This document shows positions 36,430 to 48,439 of a stretch of 64,000 nucleotides of DNA, in pieces. The notes below the pieces were generated by a model. That model worked only from the letters and a program-made list of their open reading frames with translations, made no database searches and was not told the origin of the DNA. Positions within the stretch are counted from its first letter, which is position 1. Each line of letters opens with the position of its first letter. The translations under genes and the position numbers were made by a program. Source of the stretch: Imbricaverruca yamaguchii (Eukaryota > Arthropoda > Thecostraca > Neoverrucidae); the NCBI GenBank assembly GCA_034440575.1, contig JAOTOL010001316.1, positions 392,501 to 456,500 of the forward strand, written 5' to 3'.

Positions 36430-36990
36430 CTATACCACAAGAACTGGATCGGTGTCCGAAAATGTGAAGCTGGAGCCCTCCAAAATAAGGAGGGATTCCA
36501 AAAAAAATAAATGTCCGGGTCCGTAAAATGACTGGGGCACAGAACATATTATCAGATGCCTTCACAAATTGTGTACGCCACCGAAAAGCATACCGCATCT
36601 CGGAAAATCGGGATGGGATACAAATACATGGAGACAGGGTCCTCAAATATCAGGTCGGAATTCGGACTTTTGAGAGAAAAAGAATCAGAAAAGATCCACA
36701 AAAATTGTATTGAGCCCAGAAACTGGCGTTAGGTGCCCAGAACCACGCCCCTCGGAGCGATATGTCAGGCTGGGACACGGAAAAATCGCACCGAAGCCCC
36801 AAAACCGTACTAGAGTCCATAAATGTGTGTCATAAACCCCAAATAAACACAGCGCGACCCCAAGAACACAACGGGGGTTCAAAATACAACAAACGCTCCA
36901 AAGCACACAATCTCCCGAAAAGCGACAGGGCCTTAAAACATGCGTTGCATCCCTAAATGGAGCTCCAAAAATACACCGGAACCTCTCAGT
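36430..36990 (+). repeat. Degenerate GGGGCC/AAAATCACGC array 4
   Basis: Blocks such as GGAGCCCTCCAAAATAAG, GGTCCTCAAATATC and AGCCCCAAAACCGTACTAG recur every 25-30 bp, in the same sense as arrays 1 and 3 but more decayed. Confidence 0.5.
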
Positions 36991-37569
36991 GGACGCAGGG
37001 ACTATGCTAACGCACAAGGGTCTGAATAAGTGGCTGGGACAACAAAAGGCAAAATGGTTCCAAGGCGAACGAAAGGACCAGAGATAAATAGGCGCATCGA
37101 GATCTTCGAAGACGCCCTGAGACGTAAAAATATCATCGGTGCATAAAAAGCAACAGAACTCTAAGACGAGCAGGAGTTTAGAGAATGTATTAAGACCATA
37201 ACTTGAATTTAAAATACATTACCCATCACTATGGAATGTAAAATTTCCCAATTTCAGACATTCCAGTTCATATCACCCGGTCGCCACGACGCCAACGTCC
37301 GTACACGTGCACACTCATCTTGCACATCTGGCGCATTCGCCACACTTCGTGCGATGCTACGGCTTCTGCTAGGCCTTCTGCCTTTTGCTAATTGCTGTCA
37401 CATGGTAGACTTGCGCCATTTTTGACGTGTGCTGGAATGCTTAGTATGGGCGTTCACTGCGAAATGTCGAGTAATTTAATCTGATTATTAATCCCTACCT
37501 CCCACATTTTCTGGTAGTTATGAAATGCAGATTCCGATCAGCTTTGATGCACCTGATATCTTTGCTGCT
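36991..37569. other. No recognisable feature
   Basis: No supported gene or repeat. Confidence 0.35.
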
Positions 37570-39225
37570 ATCCTCCCAGAATGGCTATCGAACCGAGGCC
37601 CTTCCTCAGTGTTATTTTTGGGACACGCTGCATCTTTCTTGGTCTACGGGTTGTGTCTTATGGCCCCAAACCATTTTTGTTAGAGGCCTAATACATTTTT
37701 CGAAGCCCCGTCTCATTTTAGTGTGTTGTTGCTTTTTTTTCGGCGCCGATGTTTTTTTTTCACGTGTCAGGGTGATTTCGAAGATCCCGACGTCTTCATT
37801 TAACGCCCGGTGCTTTTGTTCGTTTTGGAACTATACTGCCTTTTGCGGCCCCAGCCTCTTTTTCGGTCCCTTGTGCGTTCTTATGTCCTCAGTGTGCCTT
37901 AAGAGCTTCTTGTGTGTGTTTTTTAGAGGTCCAGGTATGTTTATTTATGGCTGCAACGCACGTGTTAAGGCCCTGTCGCGTAGTCGCCCTGTTCTTAGTC
38001 CCAGCGCTATTTATCGCGCTTAGGTGCATGATTCCGGGGACACATTGCCAGTTTTCTGGGCTCATCGCCATTTTTGTGGATTTTTTTCAAACTTTTTTTT
38101 CTTAAAGTCCGAATCACGTCCTGATTTTTCGAGACCCTGGCGCCACGTTTTTGTATCTCACCACGATTTTTTAAGATCCGGTGTGTTCTTCAGTGTCATA
38201 CGCAATTTGTGAAGGCATCTGGAAGCATGTTATCGGTGCTCCAGAGACATCTTCTTGACCCGGAAATTTATTTTGTTGAATACGTTCTTATTTTGTTCTT
38301 ATTATCTTATCTTCTTCTCATTATCATACTTTGCTCCAGCTTGATATTTTTTCGTATACCGATTCGTTTGTTTGTGGTCGCACTGTTTTTACGTGTGGGT
38401 TTATACGCCAATTTTGTGGAGCCTCGACGGGACTACCGATGGGAATTGTAGGTCCCGAGCGTGATATTTTGGGGGACCGATTCGAGTTTGTGAGAAGCGT
38501 TGTGCTTAGTTGTTTCCCCAACGTGATTTTGGCGGTTTCTATTGCAAGTTTTCGAGCCTCGGAGCGAGTTTTCCGTGGCTCGCCGTACTTATTTGGACAC
38601 CCCTGCGCAACTTCTGGTGGACCGACACGAATTTTGGTGGCCCCAGCGCGAGTTTTGGAGTCCGGGCACGATTTTTGGGAGCTTATGCCTCTCAGGATGC
38701 AGGGGACATTTGCCCCTTTGATGTGGCACTGCGGCCACTGAAGGAGTGTATTTTGTCCCAGAGTTACATTCCGGTTAAGAATTGATTTTTGGGCAGCTGC
38801 AACTTTTTGGGCCACGGCGCGACCTTCTGGGTCTCCAGGATGATTTTCAAGGGCTGCGACGCTATTTTTTTATAATCCAATGTGATCTTTTGGGCCCCGA
38901 TGTCAGTGCTTGGATCCCCAGCGCGAGCTGTAGCTGCCTCAACACTTTTTTGGGGTCTACAACGTTTTAGGTTATTTGGCGTCATTGTTGGGCCCCAGAG
39001 TGATTACCCATGTCCGGAGTGTTCTTCGTTGCTACGGATTCATTTGTTTTGGTCACAATGCGACTGTTGTGGAATGGTATGACCAGCCGTGCCACTAGTG
39101 ATTTTCACGGTCCGGTCGTACATTTTTGGTACACCCAGGCTCAGCGTGATATTCAGGGGTCCGGCCGGATTTTCTTGGGTCTATATCGTAATTTTTAAAT
39201 ACTCCTGCACGACTTCTACCACTTC
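37570..39225 (-). repeat. Degenerate GGGGCC/AAAATCACGC array 5 (longest)
   Basis: About 1.65 kb of blocks such as GGCCCCAGCGCGAGTTTTGG and TCCGGGCACGATTTTTGGG, spaced 24-30 bp, reading as the reverse complement of arrays 1, 3 and 4. Several 60-160-codon frames on both strands cross it and are artefacts. Confidence 0.62.
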
Positions 39226-39239
39226 TTACGAATTTCTTG

Positions 39240-40289
39240 CAAATTATAGGCTTTATCTCGCGTCATAAGTATCTCGTCCCATTTCCTGGAGCCTCTTTAC
39301 CGGTTTTCAACGTTCTGTGTCCTACCATTCTCCATATTCAATGGTCCTCTCCTCTCGTCTTGAAGGGCGTCCTCTTACATCCTTGGACTCTTTACCAAGG
39401 TATGGGGGCTTCCTCTCATGTCCCAGAGGCATTATCTGCCAAATTAGGGGCTTCCTGTCACGCTCCGTGGGCCTCCTCCTTTATCCTGGCAAAGCCTTAT
39501 CCATCTTGAGGGAATCTTCAATTTTGGTAACCTCACACCCTTTCATACCTGTTACCACTTCCATCTTAAGGGCCTCCTCTCATTTTCTTGGAAATTTTTC
39601 TGGTCTTCGGGGCCTCATTCAGTCCTGTAGACCTACTCCTTTTTTTGGGTACTCCTCTCGAGTCCGGCAGGACCCTCATTTCTCTTCTAGATTCTTTTTT
39701 TAATTAGGGGCCTTCTCTCACGTCTTGGGGACCTCTTTCTCTGCGTTTTGATTCGAACTTCACCCATCTTAAGGGTGGTCTCTTATCTCCTGGTGGACTC
39801 CTCTTCTCTCCCATGTTCCTGCTCTTCCAAGTTATAGACAACCTTTCTTAACTCAGTGGCCCTGTTATTTCCCGGGGACCTTTTTGGCCATCTGGTAACC
39901 TTCTTTTCCGCTTGGGAGCTGTCTCTCTTATCCAATGGCCTTTCTCGACGATTTTAAGGCCTCCTCATTCATCATGGAGTCTTATCTCCAATCTTGTCTC
40001 GTCCTCTTCTGAATTAGGCGCCTCCTGCCATGTCTCTTGATCATCCTTTCTACTTTGTGGATTCTTGGTATCTTTCTATCATATCCACTGGCTTTCTTTT
40101 CCATGTTAGTGCCTTCTCTCATTATCTGGAGCTTCCCTTCCCGTATTGGGGCCTCCTTTGCAATGCTGGGGGCATCCGTGTCAATTTTTGGCACTGTCTT
40201 GATGTCTGGGGCCTCCTATCCTCCCCTATGTGACTTCTTTTTCAAATTATGGGCATTCTCCTGAAGGCCCCTAATTTGTAGAATCTCCT
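39240..40289. repeat. Pyrimidine-rich degenerate repeat (CCTCCTNTC type)
   Basis: Words such as GGGGCCTCATTC, GGGCCTCCTCTCATTTTCTT and TTGGGGCCTCC recur about every 25-30 bp. It runs into the cleaner tandem repeat at 40290-40600. Confidence 0.55.
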
Positions 40290-40600
40290 TTTCTTTATGG
40301 GGGCTTCCTTTTCGTCCTGTGGAACCTCCAATTCATCCTGGAGGCCTCCATTTCGTCCTGGGTGCCTCCTTTTCGTCCTGGGGAGCCTCCTTTTTGTCCT
40401 GGAGGGCCTCCTTTTCGTCCTGGGGTCTCATGTTCGTCCTGGGGCCTACGTTTCGTCCTGGGGGCTCCTTTTCGTCCTGGAGATCTCCTGTTCGTCCTGG
40501 GGGCCTCCTTTTCGTCCTAGGGATCTCCTTTTCGTCATGGGAGTCTCCTTTTCGTCCTGGGGTCCTCCTTTTCGTCCTGGGGCCTCCTCAAACTTCAGGG
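40290..40600 (+). repeat. 20-21-bp minisatellite of TTCGTCCTGGGGCCTCCTT units
   Basis: About 14-15 copies of TTCGTCCTGGGGGCCTCCTT at intervals of 19-21 bp. Two + strand frames of 125-128 codons (FRPG-, SSWG-type repeats) arise from it and are not genes. It looks like the least decayed part of the pyrimidine-rich stretch from 39240. Confidence 0.9.
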
Positions 40601-40714
40601 GGAGCCCCCGGTCTCAAGGCGGGGGTCAATTTCCCCGCTCCCCCACCACCCAGGGGTGGCGACGCCCTGGATGTACTTCATAGACGTCATTGTTAAACTA
40701 AGCAATCATTGGGA

Positions 40715-40905
40715 CATGCGCAATGGCGTTCCGAATGGGTCATTGGAGCATTCCACTCCCCATGAGAGGCTATTGACCCCAATATCGCGCCAGGGTTCGG
40801 AAAAATAACGTCAAGCTCTCTAAAAATCCTGCTGGTGTCCCCAACAATCACACCGGGGAACATAAAATCACTTTGGGGGCCCAACAAGAGTTTCGAAGTG
40901 CCGTG
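40715..40905 (+). repeat. Short GGGGCC-array element with the shared leader
   Basis: GCGCAATGGCGTTCCGAATGG, CATTCCACTCCCCATGAGAG and CCCCAATATCGCGCCAGGG match in order the leaders of the arrays at 8283 and 25200. Here the array itself is only about 100 bp long. Confidence 0.6.
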
Positions 40906-42589
40906 AGTTCCAAGTTCTAAGTGCTGACAAGTGTCGTGTGCTGTCACATGTCAACTATTTTGTGCTGAATTGTTAGTCCGCAAAATATGAGTCATTCCGT
41001 TTCAGCCGGGTGTCACATGGTGTAGTTGTAACATTCCTTGTGCGCGGATATTATACAATAAGTGATAAGTGGCGTGACAAGTGATAATATATGTGCACAT
41101 GTAACATGCGTGATATGCGATAATGCGTAATAATATAGATAAGTGGCGGATATTATAAGGTGCACAATGCGTACCACACAGATGATTGAGGTGACTGACC
41201 ATCTAAGAGTTGGAGTTAGTCCCAAAGTACCATACAATTTATTCTTATGTATATTGTTTTTCATTTGCCTCAGTCTGTCAGCCTGCCCATGTCTGTCACA
41301 CGCCGGATCAAATATTTCCAACCAGCGATCACCCGTCTTTCCTGTTTCTCATCCTTTTCAGCATCACTCATGATACTTTTATTTTGCCATAGGTCAGCCA
41401 AGCTATGCCAAGCCATGCCAAGCTATGTTCTTGCTTATTCTTTCTCCTCACCAACACCAGTGAACATTCACAAGGGGGACATCTTAGTGACATAAAGTAC
41501 TAATTCATGGACACTAGGGTACACCACATATCCATTAGTGAGGCTGTAACGAGCTTGCACTCTTAAAACACAAGCACATGGCGGAAGTTGAAGAAATTGT
41601 ATTTGAACAGTAATAGGTACTAATGTCCATCAATTGGCAGTCGGTTGAGAACGTCTCAAGCACATGCGTAACGTAGATGAACCTGCACACAATGCCAATC
41701 GACCGAAGAACAAAAGACGACAGACAGACAAACAAACAAACAAACTTTTTTTTAACGCAAATAGTATATTAGATGGTTTCCCTTGCGTCAGGAAGGTAAA
41801 CCTATTATTGAATCCAGCAGTCGTGATGAGTTCCATGTTCAGCGAGAAGTGTGAATTTGAAAGTACTTTTCCTACGATGATAGTTCTTTTTCAGTACCAC
41901 ATTTATGTTAGACATAGGCACGCCCAGGGTGCATGCCTCCTCCCCTAGGGGCCCTTTAGGCCTGTCCCCTGGAAAGTCGTTTGTTCACAATTCAACTTAT
42001 CTGGTCCCCTATCCAAAAGTGTTCAACCATGGCACTTTGCGGAATTCCTGGGTGCGACCCTGGTGTTTACCCTGGCCCACCCATTTTTTAGACGTTCCTA
42101 CGTCTACGTCTATATGGCCAGAAGCAATGTTCATCGGCCTCCCGACGGCCGACAACATGAGGATGTTGTCGAGCGATTGTGCACGCCGAGACAGTCCGCC
42201 GATCTCTGCTAGTGGTTGCTGCGACGAACATTTCTATGTATAGGCGCTATTGACAGACAGCGGTACGAATATTTTAATAGGCGTGGGCCGCTTAAGGATG
42301 AGGGATGAGACTAGAACTAGAGCACTTTTCTCAGGAGTGCAAACATTGACGTTTTTCACATCAAGGTTTAGCTTGAAAATGGTGATTTAATCTTCCATTT
42401 TTGTGAAAACTCCCACAAAATAGAAGTATGTGTTTTACAAAGATGGGAACTGTGACTTGTTCTGGGACTTATGGGAACTGTATCCATCTTGTTGGAAACA
42501 TGGATGTCCACAACCATTTCATCTTGGCATTAATGGAAGAGAATCGACACTTTCCAGCTGACTACAGCATGCCGAAGATGGCAAGATAT
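40906..42589. other. No recognisable feature
   Basis: Includes a GATA/GTGATAAT-rich stretch (about 41050-41150). Short ORFs lack motifs and splice support. Confidence 0.4.
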
Positions 42590-42954
42590 TTTAAAAATTT
42601 GTGCCTTAGGCGAATTTTTGAATTCTTGGAATTTCTTTTTCCAGCGCAATGTTCATAAATGTGATCAACATGATGCGGCTACTCGTTTTCTCTGTAAATG
42701 GATAACATGGTGCTGCTGGGTCTTCCGTACTTTTTTTTTGCAAAATGTAATGGCAGTTTTGCATGATAGTGCTTTAAGGTATTCGCGAGACAAATTTTGC
42801 ATGCATTTTTCCTGTATGAAGTAAAGTGGTTAGGTTTGGCTATGCTAGGTTTGGTTAGTTTTTTATCAATAATTTTCTGAAAGAAACATGTTATAAGAAA
42901 GTTTGGGCCACTTTACAATAGGTTTGGTTTTTCGAGTAAAATTTTTAAAAGATG

Positions 42955-43032
42955 ATTTATTTATTTATTGGTTGATTATTTAGCCTTAAGGGCGCATCAA
43001 CTGCTACTGGTTATGTAGCGCCCAATTAAAAA
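42955..43032 (-). mobile_element. Headless SINE 3' domain, - strand copy
   Basis: On the - strand it reads GGGCGCTACATAACC, AGTTGATGCGCCC, then a tail containing AATAATCAACCAATAAATAA. The order of motifs matches the other three headless copies and the complete SINEs. No clear target-site duplication was found, so this copy is older or more degraded. Confidence 0.6.
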
Positions 43033-44035
43033 AAACAAAATTGCTTGAATTTCCCGAACTTTTATTTGTTTGCCATGGGAGATTAGGTAATGCTAGGTTA
43101 GGCTATGCTACAATTTTTCGTTTGTTTTGCAATTTTCTGCTATACTCCCCATCTCCAAGCCCATTTGTGACAGGACGAACGAGAACTGGGCGCCCACAAG
43201 ATGACTATACGATGATATCTTATACGACAGAGTGCATTCGAAGGTAATCGCTCGCTGTGGGCCGCACCAGCTGGAGAGGTGGCACCTCCGGAAACAAATC
43301 CTCTCCGGGACGGATCGGAGGCACCCGTGAGCATAGCAAACAGGCCGACGCCGGCGGCCAGGCATACACAGCTGGCTCAATGGCGGCCTGTCGTAGTACG
43401 TGTTCGACGTCACCACCACCAAAATGGAGTAGGACAGACCCAACAAGCACACTCCCTGCGACTTCAAGACGGAACCAAATATTCGGACTCCGCCCGGCCT
43501 CGCTACCCTACACACTAAGCTCAAGGTGGCATAACAAACGAAACGACTCCAGACCGACTACAAAACATACAAGTCTCCAAGACTAACTACAACTCCGAGA
43601 CGAATGTCATAGATGACAACAGTGACGAACACCAGCACAGCGAATATAAGACCGAAGACAGTGAAAACGGACAACCTACAAGATGGGGACATAACCATAT
43701 AACCCCCGATCAGACACAACCAGACAACCTCCTACCAGACAAAACCAGACAACCCCAATCCCCACCAGACTAACCTCTTCCCCTGTGAAACAGAACGCCT
43801 CCCCCTTACCAGACCAACCCAACGAGAGACTGCGTCCGACTGCCTTACACATGCGCCCTAAACGTGAAGTAGCGAAACTAACAAACTCCAGACCGACCAC
43901 GCCCCGACATCGCCGCCCTACCATAATACAACCATATGGAGCTGCACAGATAACAGGGTATCTCTTGCAGTTTCAAGGGTTCATCCTGCTTCAAGAGTCC
44001 CTCCAAGTTCAATTCAGGTTATTCCACCAGCATTA
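43033..44035. other. Spacer with CCAGACAACC-type words
   Basis: From about 43680 to 43900 ACCAGACAACC and similar words recur, as in a decayed short repeat. Frames on both strands near 43108-43586 have no recognisable domain. No gene is called. Confidence 0.4.
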
Positions 44036-44490
44036 AAGGTCCCCGCCATGCCCAAGGGTCTCCTCCAGCGTCAAATGGTCCCGCCAGTGTCAAGGAAAAA
44101 AATAGCGTCGAGGCTCGAAAAGAATTGCGTCTGCGCCACAAAAAATAACTTTCGGGTCTAGCATGAACGCGCCAGAGTTAATAAAATGCCACCGGGACCC
44201 AAATAAAATCAAGCCCAGGCACACAAAATCGGCAGGGTCCTTCAAGAAATAAATCCTGGCTCGGAACATTGTTCTGGATACTAAAAGTCGCGGCAGAGGC
44301 CCCAGCCGAGCGTTTAGGGCGTTTAAAGAAGTGCTGAACCCCAAAATCACGCAGGTGCAGCAAGTATCATGGGCCCAAAAATATCGCGTGGGGCCGAAAA
44401 CGCTGATCTGGAGGACCCCAAAATCACACCGGACTCGAAAACTAGCGAATGGGTCCGATAAATCGCCAGGAATCCGCAAATTTGCTGCCG
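44036..44490 (+). repeat. Degenerate GGGGCC/AAAATCACGC array 6
   Basis: Alternating GGGTC/GGGCCC and AAAAATCGC or AAAATCACGC blocks, as in arrays 1 and 3. The preceding 130 bp (43950-44100) is a related TTCAAGGGTCCC-type repeat. Confidence 0.55.
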
Positions 44491-46289
44491 AGCCGGTTCC
44501 TCCCCTCCTCACCCTGGCTGAACATCTGCATATCGCTAGTTGTGATTTACTCCTGCCCATGCTGCCAATTAGTAGATAGTAGGATGTGGCAAAGGAGACC
44601 ATATTTCTGTTTTCTATCAATTATCCTGAAATTAAATAACCCTGAAAATTGCAGACACGATCCTAAATTGTGATTGGTTACGCTTTACCGTAAACTCCTA
44701 AATTACTGGTCTCAATCTAAGAGGTGATCAAAATGTTTCCGTGGTATTTCAGACAAATATATCAAAATTTGCATATTTTTATTTCAACCTCGGCAAGGAG
44801 TTCACAACAATGCCAATAAAAATTACTGCAATGGAAAAATGTAGAAGAAGAATTTGAAGTAAATCTATATAGAACGAAATACAAGCATCATCTGGAAAAT
44901 TTTACAACACATTACATCAACATGGCGGATTCACTTGAAAGTGGGTGCGAAGGATTGGCATGTAACTTTCTACTTGGCCCGTTTTTGGTCGTTTTTGTTC
45001 GTAAAGATACCGTTTGAAGTATAACAGCTGATCCATCGTTCATATTTTATGCCCTTGTGGGTGATGTATTACTTACATTTGGGTACCATTGCTTCGTGCT
45101 TTTGTTAACATTTTTGGCCCAATATATATCAAAATTTGAATTCGAGCTACAATTTGTCGCAAGAATGTGAACTGTGTATTAAAATATGTTTCATATTTGT
45201 TACCGCCAACACTGTATCTCATTATCTCCCTTACTGAAGGAAGGAGAGCTATCTATTCATGACCATTATTTGCACTGGAATTGTGTAAATGCTTTGTGTG
45301 GACACCCATTGGCATTTGGTGGTCTCTTGAGCTTGATGCTGGGCCTGGGAGACCCCCAATTTTCTTTGATACTAGCCATGAACCATGTGGCATGGACAGG
45401 AAAGGATTGGCTTGCAAAACAACTTCCCTGGTAAATTTGTCAGATGTTTTGGGAATTTTGGGATTTTTTTTTACTTCGGATTACAATGTTTATGAAGGTG
45501 ATTCGGAAAATGTGACCACTTGTTTTCTCAGGAAATGCTTCCTTTTCAATTTCAATGACAGTCACATCAGTATGGTGTCATAATGTCATAGGTATAGCAC
45601 GGAGGCTTCAATTGGCTAATGCTGCAACCAGTTCACATACCTTAATGAGATGGTCAAGGTGCTGTCAGAACATATTAATTTAACCTAACCCAAGATAATA
45701 TAATCAACTCATCTAAACTAATATAAACCAATATATTTTTATTTAGAAACAACCACAATGTTTATTGTGATGCCACATGTGCATCACTGTCCAAAATAGA
45801 GCAGCCTGTTCAGTTTCTTTTGGCATTCTTATGGAACGATGGTGGTCTGCCATCTATGTGGCAGAGGTGGAAATTAAGCATTCTCAAGGTAAATTAGTGT
45901 GGAATCAAGCACGTGGAATGTTGAATTTTCCTTTAGTCATGTCCGAGAAGTGCCTGGTCAGGGATGGATAGATTATGACACAAAAACCAGTAGTGTGGCA
46001 TAAATGGTGCATCATGGATGTTATTGCTATGATAAACCAAGAAAGAAGTGTTTCCCAAGAAAATGAGTGGCCACATCTTCTAAATCATGTTCATAAACAT
46101 GCTATTCCAAAAAGAATCCAAAAATTCACAAAACATGTTTATGACAGAAATACAACCTCCCTCCCCCCCAAAAAAAAACAAATTGAGCTAGGAAGGCTAA
46201 GTTTAAAAAAAATGGTGTCTTTAATCTAAGAAAATTTATTAAAAAGAACAGGTCAGTCTAGGTTAGGTTATGTTGTTGCTTTTCAAATA
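44491..46289. other. No recognisable feature
   Basis: AT-rich DNA. ORFs at 45186-45434 and 45777-45971 have no motif, splice or homology evidence visible to me. Confidence 0.4.
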
Positions 46290-46800
46290 GTAAAATTTGG
46301 TGAGTTCAAGATAATTTCTAATTTCTGTGAATTTCTTAATGCTATGTTTGTGCAAGTACTGACCATGGTCTGATCACCCATTTCCTCTGCAGATGTATAT
46401 TTTTCAGTTGACAGACAAAATAGCCTTCAAAATGGGGCTTTGGATTGGGGTCCTGACATAAAAATTCTTGAAAATATCAGAAAAAAGGTAAACTTATTGC
46501 CTAACCTTCCATGCAACAAAGCAAATAATTTTTGAAGTTAAAATTTCTAAACAATTTTTGTTTCAAAGCTTTTCAGCTTAAAACATAACAACCTAACCTG
46601 GCCTAAGGTACCATGAACTGTTTTTGACCCAAAAAGTGATTTGTTTTTATTTCCCCAAAAATTACATTTTTCTGGCATAACTCAAAAGCCTAGCCTCACC
46701 TAACTTAACCAAACATACAGTGTTTTATCTGCTTCATGGATATACAATGTATGTTAAGCTTGTCTTGTTGTACCTTAGATTTGAATAACATGAACAAAGG
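46290..46800 (+). repeat. Single unit of the ~480-bp CCTAACC repeat family
   Basis: Landmarks follow the order seen at 6560-7480: CATTTCCTCTGC, TTTTCAGTTG, CTAACCTTCCATGCAACAAA, AACCTAACC, a CCTAGCCTCACCTAACTTAA segment and a terminal ACTTGTCTTGTTG-like end. Confidence 0.6.
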
Positions 46801-47226
46801 AGAAAAATCCATTCAATCATTCAAAATATGGATATCCAGATGTTTTTGAACTCGCAACAGGTCAAGGAATCCAATTCTGACAATATTCTTGCATGTGATA
46901 AATGATGAAAAAGCTGCCCCATGCCTCCAGTCATGTGACTTAAGGCTATCAATACCTGTTGCTGTTTTATTGACAGTATGGAAGAACCATATTTTGGCTT
47001 GATATACAACACATACAGAAGTAGCAGTTTTGCTACAAATGGTCATCTGGAGAGTGCATGCTTTTATCATATTTCAACCTTCTTGAGGTTTGAACTGGAC
47101 TGTCACTCTGCACATAATCAAGATATATGATATGTACCAACATTTTCTGGCATTGTGTGGATGATGTATGGCTTTGAAAAGTAGTAATGCACAAAGCTGT
47201 ATAATGTTGATCTATGCTTTACCCTC

Positions 47227-47276
47227 AGTCTCTAAGGTTAGCAATGACCTCACAGTCATTGCTAACCTTAGAGACT
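47227..47276. other. Perfect 22-bp inverted repeat with 6-nt loop
   Basis: The arms at 47227-47248 and 47255-47276 are exact reverse complements, separated by CTCACA. The left arm begins AGTCTCTAAGG and the right arm ends CCTTAGAGACT. As RNA it would form an uninterrupted 22-bp hairpin; as DNA, a small cruciform. It lies 170 bp before a MITE. The surrounding sequence does not extend the stem, so a normal microRNA precursor is unlikely. Confidence 0.9.
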
Positions 47277-47444
47277 CTTCTTATCCCTCAGGCACCCTCT
47301 CAAGCTGTTGGACACACTTCCTAGTTATCACCGGCTCTTGTGGTTGTGAGAATATTCTAGCTCTGAGCCTGGCCCTCAGTATTCTTAAGCTCAATTGCCA
47401 GCCAACATGTCATTTTTTTTCTGTCAGTGGACACTGTTCATCCA

Positions 47445-48434
47445 TTAGCACTTGCATGTCCAGCTGTCTGTGCCAACTTTGCATGTCTGGAGGCAGATGT
47501 CTGACCACCCCTAATATCTCTAGAACTATGCTAGCCAGTGACAAATGGAAAATGACATTGGATAGCTGGTGACAGGCTCTATTGAAAGTGTTTTGGTCAT
47601 TTTTGGCTCAGGTCAATATTCAGGTCACCATGTCATCATAGGTCAAATCTGACAATCTGGTGGGACTCTCAGATATTGACACATATCTTAGGACCAATAA
47701 CATAGAAACAAATGGTGAACTCTATTCAACAGTCCTTGAAATGTACTACCAGCAATGGGTGGTGTGATTTAAGGTCAGGTGAACTGAAACTATGACTGCA
47801 GGTCAAGGTCATGAAGTAGCATAGGGAGGGCATGAAATGTATCAGTCGACATCTTGGTGATACAAGCACAATGGAGGTAATTTCAGCCTTCTAGCTCAAT
47901 GCACTATGATATAATGTGCAGAAATGTGCAAGTAATCTCAAGTGACTTCAGATGATCTTGGTGAGGTCACTAAGCAAAAATGTTGGTGGTAGTATTGAGC
48001 ATAGCTTCCAACTATGACACCACAACCATTGTGATGTCATTCTGAGAGCAAATATGTAACAAGGAAACATTTTAATATTTTACTATAGCCCTATGATGGG
48101 GGAAGCCATGGCCGCGACCTGACCTCAGGTCAATGCCATGAATAACAATATATACATGTATGTTATGGTCCCTGATGAGATCATGATTTGTTATAAGCTT
48201 GAAACCAATCACCCAATTATTGTGGAAGTCATGCCACCTAGAACTCCAAGGGATGTTGGGTCACTTCGCCTGACCTGAGATGACCCAGGGTTAAAAATGC
48301 ATGAGGATATGCAGAAAAGACTGATGAGCAGCCATGCGAGGTTTGGTCTTGCTAACCTGATTAATATGGCAGAAAATTAGGGAAAACTGCAGTGGGCAGA
48401 TATCTGCCCCCCCCCCAAGATGTGTGCATGTTAA
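47445..48434 (-). mobile_element. TTAA-type MITE family 2, copy G
   Basis: About 982 bp (47449-48430) on the - strand, colinear with copy F at 33674-34681. Shared segments include ATATCTCTAGAACTATGCTA, GATAGCTGGTGACAGGCTC, TTCCACAATAATTGG, CATGATCTCATC and CAAACCTCGCATG. The right TTAA is intact (48431-48434). The left flank reads TTAG, and the terminal GC-rich segments are altered. It carries the same dense AGGTCA/TGACCT words and is non-coding. Confidence 0.78.
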
Positions 48435-48439
48435 TGGTC

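Noticed and set aside
40297..40696. 125-128-codon ORFs with FRPG/SSWG repeats
   Set aside because: They arise from the 20-21-bp TTCGTCCTGGGG minisatellite in two frames.
46813..47070. 85-codon - strand ORF as a gene or transposase fragment
   Set aside because: It reads smoothly but has no recognisable motif, and the opposite strand is equally open.
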